NCBI RefSeq assembly: GCF_000187265.1
Contig: NZ_GL698429.1
Span: forward strand, 885,666-929,106
Length of the DNA stretch: 43,441 bases
Reading direction: 5' to 3'
From: Streptococcus equinus ATCC 9812
GTDB lineage: Bacteria; Bacillota; Bacilli; Lactobacillales; Streptococcaceae
Position 1 is the stretch's first letter. Every line of letters starts with the position of its first letter. The notes under the pieces were generated by a model. The model ran no database searches, was not told the origin of the DNA, and saw nothing but the letters and a program-made list of their open reading frames with translations. Shown in pieces: positions 26,954 through 35,326 of the stretch. Made by a program: the position numbers and the translations under genes.

Positions 26954-27658
26954 ATGTTTTTATTAACCGCAGCTGCGAGTCCATTTGCCCTCTCACGTTG
27001 GGCAGATTTCTTTGCTAACTTTGGTGAATTCGCAAAAGGCTTCCTCTATACACTGGGAATGTCATTTTGTGCCTTAATCTTAGCTTTTATTCTTGGTGTC
27101 ATTTTCGGTGCCATGTCATCATCTAAAAATAAAATTCTAAGAGCTATCGCTCGTGTCTATGTTGAAGTTTTTCAAAACACACCACTTTTGGTGCAGTTCG
27201 TCTTTGTCTACTACGGGCTTGCCATTATGACAAACGGTGCAATCATGATTTCAACATTCTTTACTGCAGTTCTCTGTGTTGGAATTTATCACGGTGCTTA
27301 CATTGCCGAAGTTATTCGTTCAGGGATTGAAGCTGTGCCAAAAGGACAAACAGAAGCCGCTCTTTCACAAGGATTTACTTACAGCCAAACGATGAGCTTG
27401 ATTATTTTGCCACAAGCGGTGCGTACAATCTTGCCACCACTTACTAACCAAGTGGTTAACTTAATCAAAAATACATCTACTGTAGCTATCATCTCAGGAG
27501 CAGATATCATGTTCACAGCCAAAGCTTGGGCTTATGAAACAACAAACTATGTGCCTGCTTTCGCTGGTGCAGCACTTCTTTACTTCATCATGTGCTTCCC
27601 TCTTGCAACATGGGCACGCCACAAAGAAGAAGAAAATAAAAAATCATATTCACTCTAG
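26954..27658 (+). CDS. Amino acid ABC transporter permease (first)
   Basis: A 234-residue inner-membrane permease with about five transmembrane helices and the HisM/GlnP family motif. The EAA loop (IEAVPKGQTEAALSQGF, about residues 130-146) contacts the ATPase. It starts 15 bp after the binding-protein gene with GAGAGGAGAA upstream. It probably heterodimerises with the next permease. Confidence 0.93.
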   Translation: MFLLTAAASPFALSRWADFFANFGEFAKGFLYTLGMSFCALILAFILGVIFGAMSSSKNKILRAIARVYVEVFQNTPLLVQFVFVYYGLAIMTNGAIMISTFFTAVLCVGIYHGAYIAEVIRSGIEAVPKGQTEAALSQGFTYSQTMSLIILPQAVRTILPPLTNQVVNLIKNTSTVAIISGADIMFTAKAWAYETTNYVPAFAGAALLYFIMCFPLATWARHKEEENKKSYSL

Positions 27659-27667
27659 GAGGATAAA

Positions 27668-28315
27668 ATGTCAGTACTAACACCTACAAACATTAGCTTC
27701 ATCCTCCAAGGATTGTGGCTAACACTTTATATTTCATTTATTTCAATTGTACTATCAACAATCATCGGAACTATTCTTGCTGTCATGCGAAACGGTAAAA
27801 ATCCTGTTCTTCGTTTGATTTCAAGTATTTATATCGAATTTGTCCGCAATGTACCAAACTTGCTTTGGATTTTCATTATCTTTCTTGTCTTTCAAATGAA
27901 ATCAACACCAGCTGGAATTACAGCATTTACTGTATTTACTTCTGCTGCTCTTGCCGAAATTATTCGTGGTGGTTTAAATGGTGTTGACCATGGTCAGACA
28001 GAAGCTGGGCTCTCACAAGGGATGACACATTTTCAAATCTTTATCTACATTGTCTTTCCTCAAGCATTTCGTAAAATGTTGCCAGCTATCATCTCACAAT
28101 TCGTGACGGTGATTAAAGATACGTCTCTTCTTTACTCTGTTATCGCGATTCAAGAATTATTCGGAAAAAGTCAAATTTTGATGGGACGCTACTTCGAAGC
28201 CAGTCAAGTTTTTACACTATACGCAGTGATTGCAGCTATTTACTTCGTGATTAACTTTACTATTTCAATGATTTCTCGTCGTCTTGCAAAGAAATGGGAA
28301 AAAGCTGCAGAATAA
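27668..28315 (+). CDS. Amino acid ABC transporter permease (second)
   Basis: A 215-residue HisM-family permease with about five transmembrane helices. The EAA loop is LNGVDHGQTEAGLSQGM (about residues 105-121). It follows the first permease by 9 bp with a Shine-Dalgarno GGAGGA and ends the operon at a strong terminator. Together with the first permease, the ATPase and the binding protein it forms a complete importer. Confidence 0.93.
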   Translation: MSVLTPTNISFILQGLWLTLYISFISIVLSTIIGTILAVMRNGKNPVLRLISSIYIEFVRNVPNLLWIFIIFLVFQMKSTPAGITAFTVFTSAALAEIIRGGLNGVDHGQTEAGLSQGMTHFQIFIYIVFPQAFRKMLPAIISQFVTVIKDTSLLYSVIAIQELFGKSQILMGRYFEASQVFTLYAVIAAIYFVINFTISMISRRLAKKWEKAAE

Positions 28316-28316
28316 C

Positions 28317-28348
28317 AAAAAAAGTCCAGCTATGAGCTGGACTTTTTT
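28317..28348. terminator. Terminator between the importer and the TVP38-like gene
   Basis: AAAAAAAGTCCAGC / GCTGGACTTTTTT, a 12-13 bp stem with a TATGA loop. It is symmetrical and serves the importer operon (+) and the convergent TVP38-like gene (-). Confidence 0.9.
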
Positions 28349-28955
28349 ATTTGAATAATGTTAGTAAAAAGCTAAGTCCTTGATAACCAATAACTGTATA
28401 AAGGTAAAGTGTCAACGGTTTTGTAATCAAGAAAATTGTGATAAATTTTTTCCAAGTCATTTTTGACAGACCTGAAACCATACATAGAAAGTCATCTGGA
28501 AATCCTGGCAAAGCAAAAGCTGCTCCAAGTAATTTTGCAAAAAATTTACCATCGTTCTTATCAAGATACCCAATGTATTTATCGTAAGTTTCTTGTGAGA
28601 CGAAAGCTTTAGCAAAACTTTCTCCGTAGCGTCTTGCAAGACCAAATGCTAAGAGAGACCCAATAAAAATTCCTGTGAAGTTATAAACAAATCCCCAAAT
28701 TGGACCAAAGGCAAGGTAGCCAATCACACTTGTCATACCACCAGGCACAATCGGATAGATGACTTGAATCATCTGCAAAGCCATAAAAATTAGTGGAGCA
28801 AAGAGACCTAGATTACCTAGATAACTTTGAAATAAGCCGTCAACTTGAAAATAAGTTGGGTGTTGTTTAAAGAAAATAAACAAGCCAACAGAGATGGCAA
28901 AGCCAATACCAGTCAAAATTTGAATGTACTTTCTTTGTGTTCCTGCTACAGTCAT
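28347..28955 (-). CDS. TVP38/TMEM64 family membrane protein
   Basis: A 202-residue integral membrane protein of the VTT/SNARE-associated (DedA-related) superfamily. It has about five hydrophobic segments, PIVPGGMTSVIGYLAFGP (near residues 68-85), the glycine-rich GSLLAFGLARRYGE (about 99-112), and the re-entrant motif FALPGFPDDFLCMVSG (about 146-161). DedA-related proteins act in lipid scrambling or undecaprenyl-phosphate recycling; the exact role here is unknown. GGGGAGGG precedes the ATG. A short peptide gene may lie just upstream. Confidence 0.88.
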   Translation of the reverse strand: MTVAGTQRKYIQILTGIGFAISVGLFIFFKQHPTYFQVDGLFQSYLGNLGLFAPLIFMALQMIQVIYPIVPGGMTSVIGYLAFGPIWGFVYNFTGIFIGSLLAFGLARRYGESFAKAFVSQETYDKYIGYLDKNDGKFFAKLLGAAFALPGFPDDFLCMVSGLSKMTWKKFITIFLITKPLTLYLYTVIGYQGLSFLLTLFK

Positions 28956-28984
28956 AGCTATCCCTCCCCTAATAAATTTTTATG

Positions 28985-29092
28985 TTATCGTCGCCAGCTG
29001 ATGATTTTTAAGCCAAATAATTCTAAAGAATAACTAATCAAAGCTAGCGGCAATGCCACTATCAGTAGTGCATATACAATCTTCTTTTTCAT
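28985..29092 (-). CDS. Possible small hydrophobic peptide (35 aa)
   Basis: A 35-codon frame, MKKKIVYALLIVALPLALIS..., has a basic N-terminus, a single hydrophobic helix (about residues 4-20) and a basic end (SWRR). It lies between the PepSY gene and the TVP38-like gene on their strand. No Shine-Dalgarno is visible before its ATG, which lowers confidence. It may be a small membrane peptide, a leader for the TVP38-like gene, or noise. Confidence 0.3.
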   Translation of the reverse strand: MKKKIVYALLIVALPLALISYSLELFGLKIISWRR

Positions 29093-29171
29093 GTTAATAA
29101 ACTAAACAAGATCAACAATAATTTGAACTTCTTTCAATTCCTTCTTTTCTAATTTATACTTGAGTGTGGTC

Positions 29172-29468
29172 TTATTTTACTTTATAACGTCGATCAATAA
29201 TGGAGCCTGTTGAAGCATTAATGGTATAAACAAATCGTTTCGATGCCGTTTCAAATCTAATCTTATGAGTAGCTAGCAATCCCTCACGGCTTTTCATAAG
29301 GGTTTGTGAAACTACTTTTGACTTTGTAACACCTGCATTTTGATAAGCAATTTTTTCAACATCGCTTATCGCAAGTTTATAACCAACTTGATTATAGGCA
29401 TAGCTGCCAACAAAAACAAGCGTCATCAGAACTCCAATCCCGATCAGGTATTTCTTAAAACTTTTCAT
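29172..29468 (-). CDS. PepSY domain-containing protein
   Basis: A 98-residue protein: an N-terminal signal anchor (about 6-24) and one PepSY-like module (ISDVEKIAYQNAG ... RFVYTINASTGSIIDRR, about 33-95). PepSY domains are found as peptidase propeptides and as free extracytoplasmic modules in Firmicutes, where they are thought to modulate proteases. The start is supported by GGAGAG 4 nt before the ATG. A TATAAT at about 29498 on its strand is the likely -10. It stands alone just downstream of the two-component gene pair. Confidence 0.8.
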   Translation of the reverse strand: MKSFKKYLIGIGVLMTLVFVGSYAYNQVGYKLAISDVEKIAYQNAGVTKSKVVSQTLMKSREGLLATHKIRFETASKRFVYTINASTGSIIDRRYKVK

Positions 29469-29605
29469 CTTCTCTCCGTTTCAAGATTGTATCCATATTA
29501 TAACTGAGTTTAAGGAATAAATCTTGGATAAAGTCTCGAAAAGCTGTGGCAAAAGTGTGGCAATTTCTGCCTAAATTTAGTGTATCTTATTCTAAGGATT
29601 TGCGC

Positions 29606-29623
29606 TCTTACAAAATTGTAAGA
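29606..29623. repeat. Perfect 18-bp palindrome
   Basis: TCTTACAA-AA-TTGTAAGA in the gap between the two-component terminator and the PepSY gene. It has no T-run, so is unlikely to be a terminator. It may be an operator; see findings. Confidence 0.5.
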
Positions 29624-29625
29624 CA

Positions 29626-29665
29626 TAAAAAACTTGTAGAAATTAGATTCTACAAGTTCTTTTTA
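29626..29665. terminator. Terminator of the two-component operon
   Basis: AACTTGTAGAA / TTCTACAAGTT 11-bp stem with A-run on one side and T-rich on the other, overlapping the histidine kinase stop codon. Confidence 0.8.
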
Positions 29666-31167
29666 TTTTGCTGTATTGGCAACATAATCACAAATGTTGT
29701 TCTATCTTTTGTGGAGTCAACTTGAATCTTACCATGATGACGGTCTATGATTTCTTTAGTAATGGCAAGACCAATCCCAAAATGTCCACCTTCACCTTTA
29801 TAAAAACGTTCAAAAAGGTGTGCTTGGTCTTTAGCTGAAATTGGGTTACCGTCATTTGAAAGACAAATTTCAACCTGATTAGTAAGCTTTCTACTAGAAA
29901 TTGTGATTTCTTTTTTTGCATAGCGAACAGCATTTGACAAAATGTTCGTTATCGCACGCTCAATTAATTTTTCATCAGCTTCAATGTCAAGGTAATCTTC
30001 CTCAAAATCATGCTTAAAACTAATTCCACGCGCATCAGCTTTCGCTTTTAAGTGCCAACTAACATCATACAACAAATCAACTAAATTCAAACTTTCAAGT
30101 TTCAAGGTCTGCTGCGTCGATTCCATTTTTGATAAAGTCAAGATATCATCAACAAGCTCCGCCATTTTACGACTTTCATCCAGTATGACTGCTGCCGCCT
30201 CTTTGTCATCAGCAGCCACCCCTTCTTGAATAGCTTCCGCATAACCTTGAATAGACATCAAAGGCGTCCGCAATTCATGCGATGAATTTTGGAAAAAGAG
30301 TTGCTGACTGCGCTGGTTGGCGTCAATCATATCATTCATACGGTCAACTGTTTGACCAACCTCATTAAACTCTCGGTAAGCAAAATTTTCTGGTTGCAAG
30401 TCACGCTCGCGATTACCAACACGTAAGATATAAGATTTTAAAGCACCAAAATGCTTATCAAGTTTACACGATGTCAAAAAGATTGTTATGATGGCAACCA
30501 AGCCAACAATCACCATTAGCGAAAGCAATAGGTAGTTGATGTACCGTTCAAAATCCGCAATCGGCGTAACGTTGGCAAAGACAAAAACATAATAATTCTG
30601 CGCGCTATCGTCGCCATTCGTCTGCTTGACATAGCCTTCTCCAAGCGTTCCTGAGTACTCTTGCATCTTGACCATGTAAGTAGAATCGTAAACTTTTAAT
30701 TTTTTAAATTGCTGTGAATCAGTATCTATCTCTTCATCAAACCAATCCGTTTCAGTTTTATCTGAGAAATAATCAACGACTTTTTCTGAAATCTGCTTTT
30801 CAGATAAATCATAAGTTGATGCTGAGATGTATTTGATGCTAAAGTCTTCATCGACAATAGCATAAGTCGTTTCAAAAATATTTCCATCAAGTATCTTAGA
30901 AGAATCATTTCCCACATAACGTGCATCTAAAATATCATACTGACTTTGAACAGCTCTAAAAGCCTCTTCTGCCAAAAATAATTTTAATAACCCATTAAAG
31001 ATGAGCATGATTATCGCAAATGCAGCAACCAAAATTGTCAACGGCTGTAAAAATAAGGTTGTTCTAAATCGGGATTGTCTTCTTCTTTTCTTGAAAAAAT
31101 GGCCTGTCTTATCAGTCTTTTCTCGTGAGTTTGAACCCATAGCCCCAAACCGTTTCAATAAGGACAT
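29650..31167 (-). CDS. Sensor histidine kinase, EnvZ/PhoR class
   Basis: A 505-residue sensor. A basic N-terminus (FFKKRRRQSRFR) precedes TM1 (about 36-60). An extracellular domain of about 145 residues and TM2 (about 207-230) follow, then HAMP, HisKA with His297 ([10 protein letters not shown]), and HATPase_c with N box NILSNAVRYA and G2 GIGLAI. The stimulus is unknown; the large extracellular domain suggests an external ligand. I prefer ATG 31167 (AGAGGGG 9 nt upstream), which overlaps the regulator gene by 56 bp; ATG 31140 would reduce that to 29 bp and TTG 31176 is less likely. It pairs with the adjacent regulator. Confidence 0.88.
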   Translation of the reverse strand: MSLLKRFGAMGSNSREKTDKTGHFFKKRRRQSRFRTTLFLQPLTILVAAFAIIMLIFNGLLKLFLAEEAFRAVQSQYDILDARYVGNDSSKILDGNIFETTYAIVDEDFSIKYISASTYDLSEKQISEKVVDYFSDKTETDWFDEEIDTDSQQFKKLKVYDSTYMVKMQEYSGTLGEGYVKQTNGDDSAQNYYVFVFANVTPIADFERYINYLLLSLMVIVGLVAIITIFLTSCKLDKHFGALKSYILRVGNRERDLQPENFAYREFNEVGQTVDRMNDMIDANQRSQQLFFQNSSHELRTPLMSIQGYAEAIQEGVAADDKEAAAVILDESRKMAELVDDILTLSKMESTQQTLKLESLNLVDLLYDVSWHLKAKADARGISFKHDFEEDYLDIEADEKLIERAITNILSNAVRYAKKEITISSRKLTNQVEICLSNDGNPISAKDQAHLFERFYKGEGGHFGIGLAITKEIIDRHHGKIQVDSTKDRTTFVIMLPIQQNKKNL

Positions 31168-31807
31168 GACTGTCAACCCCTCTCAATTTTTTGCGCAATC
31201 GCTTAATAGTATCATCTGTCACACGTGTCTCAACTTCGCTGTCATATCCCCAGACTTGGCGCAAAAGTTCATCACGAGAAACAGCCTCCTCACTGTGAGA
31301 CATCAACACCTTCAAAAGCTCGAATTCTGTGTTGGTTAACTTGATGTTTTTACCTTGATAAGTCGCAGAACGTTCTTTGTCAGACAAGACTAACTCATCA
31401 TAGCTTAATGAGTCAGAAGAGTCTTTATTACTATGTTCTTGAGTCATAGGCGTGCGCGCCAAAATCGCCTTGACCCGTAGACTTAATTTTAAAGGTGAGA
31501 ATGGTTTTGTGAAGTAATCATCAGCTCCCGCAGAAAAACCTTTGACAAAATCATCATCGCTATCACGTGCTGTCAAAAGAATGATTGGCACGTCTGAACG
31601 TTTACGAAGAAGTCCAGCAATATCGATGCCATTTGTTCCAGGCATCATGACATCAAGAATCACAACATCTGCCGCATCTTCCATAAAGCGTAACAAAAGC
31701 TGATCTCCCGTTTCAAAGACTTCAACTTCTAAATCTTGTTTTCGTAAAAATGAGGCAATTAAGTCGCGGATATTTTTCTCATCATCAGCCACATATACCT
31801 TTGCCAT
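31112..31807 (-). CDS. OmpR-family response regulator
   Basis: A 231-residue regulator. Its receiver has Asp8/Asp9, phosphoacceptor Asp52 (LDVMMPG) and TKPFS Lys. The winged-helix DNA-binding domain (about 133-231) contains DELLRQVWGYDSEVETRVTDDTIKRLRKK. It is first gene of a two-gene operon with the kinase. I cannot assign it to a named streptococcal system; targets are unknown. The GAGGTGTC upstream on its strand is a fair Shine-Dalgarno. Confidence 0.92.
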   Translation of the reverse strand: MAKVYVADDEKNIRDLIASFLRKQDLEVEVFETGDQLLLRFMEDAADVVILDVMMPGTNGIDIAGLLRKRSDVPIILLTARDSDDDFVKGFSAGADDYFTKPFSPLKLSLRVKAILARTPMTQEHSNKDSSDSLSYDELVLSDKERSATYQGKNIKLTNTEFELLKVLMSHSEEAVSRDELLRQVWGYDSEVETRVTDDTIKRLRKKLRGVDSHVLIETVWGYGFKLTRKD

Positions 31808-31895
31808 TTGACACCTCTCAAGCTAATTTCTTACCTTCATCATACCATAATTTTAATGAAAACAAGCAAGCCCAACTGGACTTGCCACAAAAAAC

Positions 31896-32777
31896 TTACA
31901 ATTTATTCATAGATTTTAATTCTTTCAAAAATACGCGACGAAGCGCTAGGCTCCTACGGTATGACGACTTTCCATTTTTAGAATAAACACCTTTTCTATT
32001 AAAATAGCTGCGCTGCCAATCACTATGCCAAGGTCTTCTCACCCAAAGCGGTGCTACAAAAGCATTTCCTCGATTAACTAAGATATGCTTTCGAAAAAGC
32101 GGGTCATGTTGCTTAATTGCTGCAACATCAAGTTCATAATGCCTCTGATTATTTTGATTGGCGTAGTTAAAACTGGCACCATTAATGATGCCATTATATG
32201 TTTGACCTTGCGGATCAATTTCATTTGCAAAATGGCCATTGCTGTCAAGGATAAATTCGGTGTGAAATGCCATGAGGATTTTAAAATTGACAGGTAATTC
32301 AAATCCTAAAATAGGACATCTTGGTGCTTTATTGTGAAGTCTAGCTGACTCCGTCACATCAAAATCAAAAACTTTTCGCCAAAAACGACGTTCCTTCTTG
32401 CCTTTGAGAAAAGCTAAAAGCGATGTCCAATCATTTTTTGCTGGATAATATTCTCTCACCAACTGAGCCTGATAGGCTGAAATGACATAACGAAATTGAT
32501 GGACTTGATGGGCTAAAAGCGTGTCCTCTGCCATACTCTCACCTGGAAAAGCTAGCTGAACAAGTCTTGCTAATTCACCCCAGAATGGATCATCTGGAGC
32601 TAAATCATCTGAAAATTGATTTACCAATTTTCTCGTCTGTGCCACTTCTCCCGTTAATTCTAAAGGCATTTGTGCGATTTTCATGAGCTCAGTAAGCACT
32701 TGTCTTGCTTGGTGCTGTGTCATTATAGCTCTGCTATTTTCCCAAAAAAGGAAAAACTCTTTGTCTCCGATTTTCAT
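31896..32777 (-). CDS. DUF3114 domain-containing protein
   Basis: A 293-residue soluble protein of the streptococcal DUF3114 family. Recognisable segments are HQVHQFRYVISAYQAQLVREYYP (about 89-111), RCPILGFELPVNFKILMAFHTEF and HILVNRGNAF, ending in a basic tail. Function unknown; there is no signal peptide. A TATAAT lies only 6 nt before the ATG at 32777, so the mRNA would be leaderless, or a later ATG (32723) is used. It is divergent from the TetR gene. Confidence 0.8.
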   Translation of the reverse strand: MKIGDKEFFLFWENSRAIMTQHQARQVLTELMKIAQMPLELTGEVAQTRKLVNQFSDDLAPDDPFWGELARLVQLAFPGESMAEDTLLAHQVHQFRYVISAYQAQLVREYYPAKNDWTSLLAFLKGKKERRFWRKVFDFDVTESARLHNKAPRCPILGFELPVNFKILMAFHTEFILDSNGHFANEIDPQGQTYNGIINGASFNYANQNNQRHYELDVAAIKQHDPLFRKHILVNRGNAFVAPLWVRRPWHSDWQRSYFNRKGVYSKNGKSSYRRSLALRRVFLKELKSMNKL

Positions 32778-32858
32778 AGGTCAATTATAGCACATTGCAG
32801 CGCTAACACCTTTTTTAAAGAGGCTTGTGATAAAATAACTATAGATAGAGGGGAATTT

Positions 32859-33377
32859 ATGAAGACTTTAACGAAACAAGCTTTTGCTCAAGCTTTAAAA
32901 GAGATTATGGCAAAAAAAGCTTTTGACAAAATCACTGTCACTGAACTCATCCAATACTTAAAGGCTAATCGTCAAACTTTTTATTATCATTTTAACGACC
33001 TGTATGATCTTTTGGAACAAATCTATATTTCTGACAGTGAACGAATGATTGGCGATAATAGGACCAATGATTCATGGGAAAAAGGAATGCTAGCCATTTT
33101 TCACTATATTCAAGATAACAAAGCTTTCGTCTGCAACACTTACTACTCCGTTAACCGCAATTATTTAGAACATTTTCTGTACGACCGTGCTTACGACTTA
33201 ACTAAACCTGTTCTAGAAGAAAAAGGGATTGATTTGACAGAAGAAGAAATCGAATTTCGTGCGTATTTCTATAAATATGGTCTGGTTGGTTTTATTTTAG
33301 ACTGGATTGATTCAGGCTTACAAGAAAATCCTCAAGACTTGGCACACCGTATTTACCAGCTACTTGAAAAACTGTAG
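32859..33377 (+). CDS. TetR/AcrR family transcriptional regulator
   Basis: A 172-residue repressor. The N-terminal TetR helix-turn-helix (about residues 5-48) contains KAFDKITVTELIQYLKANRQTFYYHFNDLYDLLEQIY; the C-terminal ligand-binding part resembles the DhaS-like subgroup (TetR_C_8). ATG 32859 follows GAGGGG and matches the family start; a longer frame from 32670 is a shadow. It lies 114 bp upstream of a (broken) oleate hydratase gene, whose promoter contains a palindrome that may be its operator. Confidence 0.9.
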   Translation: MKTLTKQAFAQALKEIMAKKAFDKITVTELIQYLKANRQTFYYHFNDLYDLLEQIYISDSERMIGDNRTNDSWEKGMLAIFHYIQDNKAFVCNTYYSVNRNYLEHFLYDRAYDLTKPVLEEKGIDLTEEEIEFRAYFYKYGLVGFILDWIDSGLQENPQDLAHRIYQLLEKL

Positions 33378-33407
33378 CTAAACAATCACTCAAATATGCC
33401 AAAATTT

Positions 33408-33435
33408 TAGACAAGGTGTTTACCTTCTCTATTTT
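33408..33435 (+). promoter_or_regulatory. Oleate hydratase promoter with palindromic operator candidate
   Basis: TAGACA (33408-33413), a 16-bp spacer and TATTTT (33430-33435). The palindrome AAGGT-GTTT-ACCTT (33413-33426) fills the spacer. The same AAGGTGTTA half-site occurs on the minus strand at about 32804-32812, between the divergent TetR and DUF3114 genes. This is consistent with one repressor acting on both, but unproven. Confidence 0.4.
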
Positions 33436-33491
33436 GTTTTTCGCAAAAAAGCGGTTTAATGAAGATAATCACAGAAAAGGAGTTGACACGT

Positions 33492-35291
33492 ATGCATTAT
33501 TCTAATGGTAATTATGAAGCTTTTGCTCGACCTAAAAAGCCTGAAAATGTTGACCAAAAATCAGCTTATATTGTTGGTAGTGGATTAGCAGCTCTTTCGA
33601 CAGCTGTTTTTTTTGTTCGCGATGGGCAAATGCCAGGTAATCATATCCATATCCTAGAAGAACTAAAACTTCCTAGTGGCAGTATGGATGGGATTAAAAA
33701 CGATCGTCTAGGCTATATTATTCGTGGTGGACGTGAAATGGAACCTTATTTTGAAGTACTTTGGGATTTATTCCGTTCGATTCCTTCACTCGAAAATCCT
33801 GACCACTCAATCTTGGATGAATTCTACTGGCTCAACAAAGAAGACCCTTGTTACGCTAAAACACATGTTATTCATGAGCGTGGCAAAGCTATTCCAGATG
33901 ATGGCAAGTTAACATTATCAGAAAAAGCCATCAAAGAAATTATCGATTTAATTTTGATGCCTGAAAGCAAACTTGAAAATGTTCAGATTGACCAAATTTT
34001 TGATGATGAATTTTTCAAATCTAATTTCTGGCTTTATTGGTGTACTATGTTTGCCTTCGAACCGTAGTCAAGTGCCATGGAAATGCGCCGTTATCTCATG
34101 CGCTTTGTCCAACACGTTGGCTGCCTAAAAAATCTTTCTTCTCTTCGCTTTACAAAATACAATCAGTATGAATCATTGATTTTGCCAATTGTGCACTATT
34201 TGACAGAACACGGTGTTGACTTCAGTTATGATACTACAGCTACAAATATTTTAGTTAATCGCAAAGGTCAAGACAAAGTTGCCACAAAAATTGAATTTAC
34301 AAAAGCTGACAAACAAGAAGAAATCTTTTTAACCCCAGATGATTTAGTCTTTGTAACAAACGGTTCAATCACTGAAAGTACAACATATGGTGATAATGAC
34401 CACCCTGCTCCTATCAAACACACATTAGGTGCTAGCTGGGAACTCTGGCAAAAATTAGCTGCACAAGATGACAGTTTTGGTCACCCGGAAGTCTCCTGCC
34501 AAAATATTCCTGACGCTAACTGGACTATTTCTGCTACTATCACTTTTAAAGACAAACGTATCGCTCCTTATATCGAAGCTGTTAACCATAAAGACCCTTA
34601 CAGTGGTTCAATCGTAACTAGCGGTCCAACTAGTATAAAAGATTCTAGCTGGCTTTTAGGTTATTCAATCAGTCGTCAACCGGATTTCAAAGCTCAAAAA
34701 GACAATAAACTCGTTGTTTGGTTTTACCCTCTTTACACAGACCGTAAAGGAAATTACATCGATAAATGACCTGATGAATGCACTGGTAAAGAATTCTGTC
34801 AAGAATGGCTCTATCACATGGGCGTTCCAGAAAATGAAATTGCAGAAATCGCAAACGTAGTTTCTACTATTCCTTGCCACATGCCCTATATCACAACTTA
34901 TTTCATACCACGTGGCTTAAATGACCGTCCACTAGTCGTGCCAAAACACAGTAAAAACCTTGCCTTTATCGGTAACTATGCCGAAACACCAAGAGATACT
35001 GTCTTTACAACCGAATATTCTGTCAGAACTGCCATGGAAGCTGTCTACACTTTACTCGATGTTGACCGTGGAGTTCCTGAAGTCTTTGCGTCAGCTTTTG
35101 ATATCCGCATGTTGCTCAATGCCCTTTACTACCTAAATGACCAAAAATCATTGATAGAAATGAATATTTCTTGGGCAGAGCAAACTCTTTTAAAAGAGGC
35201 TCTTAAAAAAAATTCATGGAACTTATATCGAAAAACTCCTCAAAGAATACCATTTACTATAAACAACTCAAATTTTAATCATTCAAAATAG
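33492..35291 (+). pseudogene. ohyA: Oleate hydratase (myosin-cross-reactive antigen), two in-frame stops
   Basis: An FAD-dependent fatty acid hydratase of the 67-kDa antigen family, which converts unsaturated fatty acids to hydroxy acids and helps detoxify them. Start is ATG 33492 after AAGGAG. The FAD loop is [16 protein letters not shown] and the catalytic-loop motif [11 protein letters not shown] (about 81-91). One continuous frame of 600 codons is broken twice: TAG 34065-34067, where the family has Trp (FEP-W-xSAMEM), and TGA 34767-34769 (YIDK-stop-PDECTG). The sequence resumes in the same frame after each stop, down to the family's NALYYLNDQ end. No frameshift is seen. Without readthrough only a 191-residue N-terminal piece would be made. 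Confidence 0.9.
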
Positions 35292-35314
35292 CCCCTCAAT
35301 AGAGGGGCTATTTT
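35285..35314. terminator. Bidirectional terminator between the two decayed genes
   Basis: AAAATAGCCCCTC / GAGGGGCTATTTT perfect stem with an AATA loop, between convergent ohyA and the pectate lyase gene. Confidence 0.9.
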
Positions 35315-35326
35315 AGACTATAATAT

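Noticed and set aside
32797..32812. cre-like sequence between DUF3114 and TetR genes
   Set aside because: Contains AGCGCTAACA but is one base short of the cre spacing; too many mismatches.
32670..32858. 63-residue N-terminal extension of the TetR regulator
   Set aside because: Covers the divergent DUF3114 gene start; the SD and the family start are at 32859.
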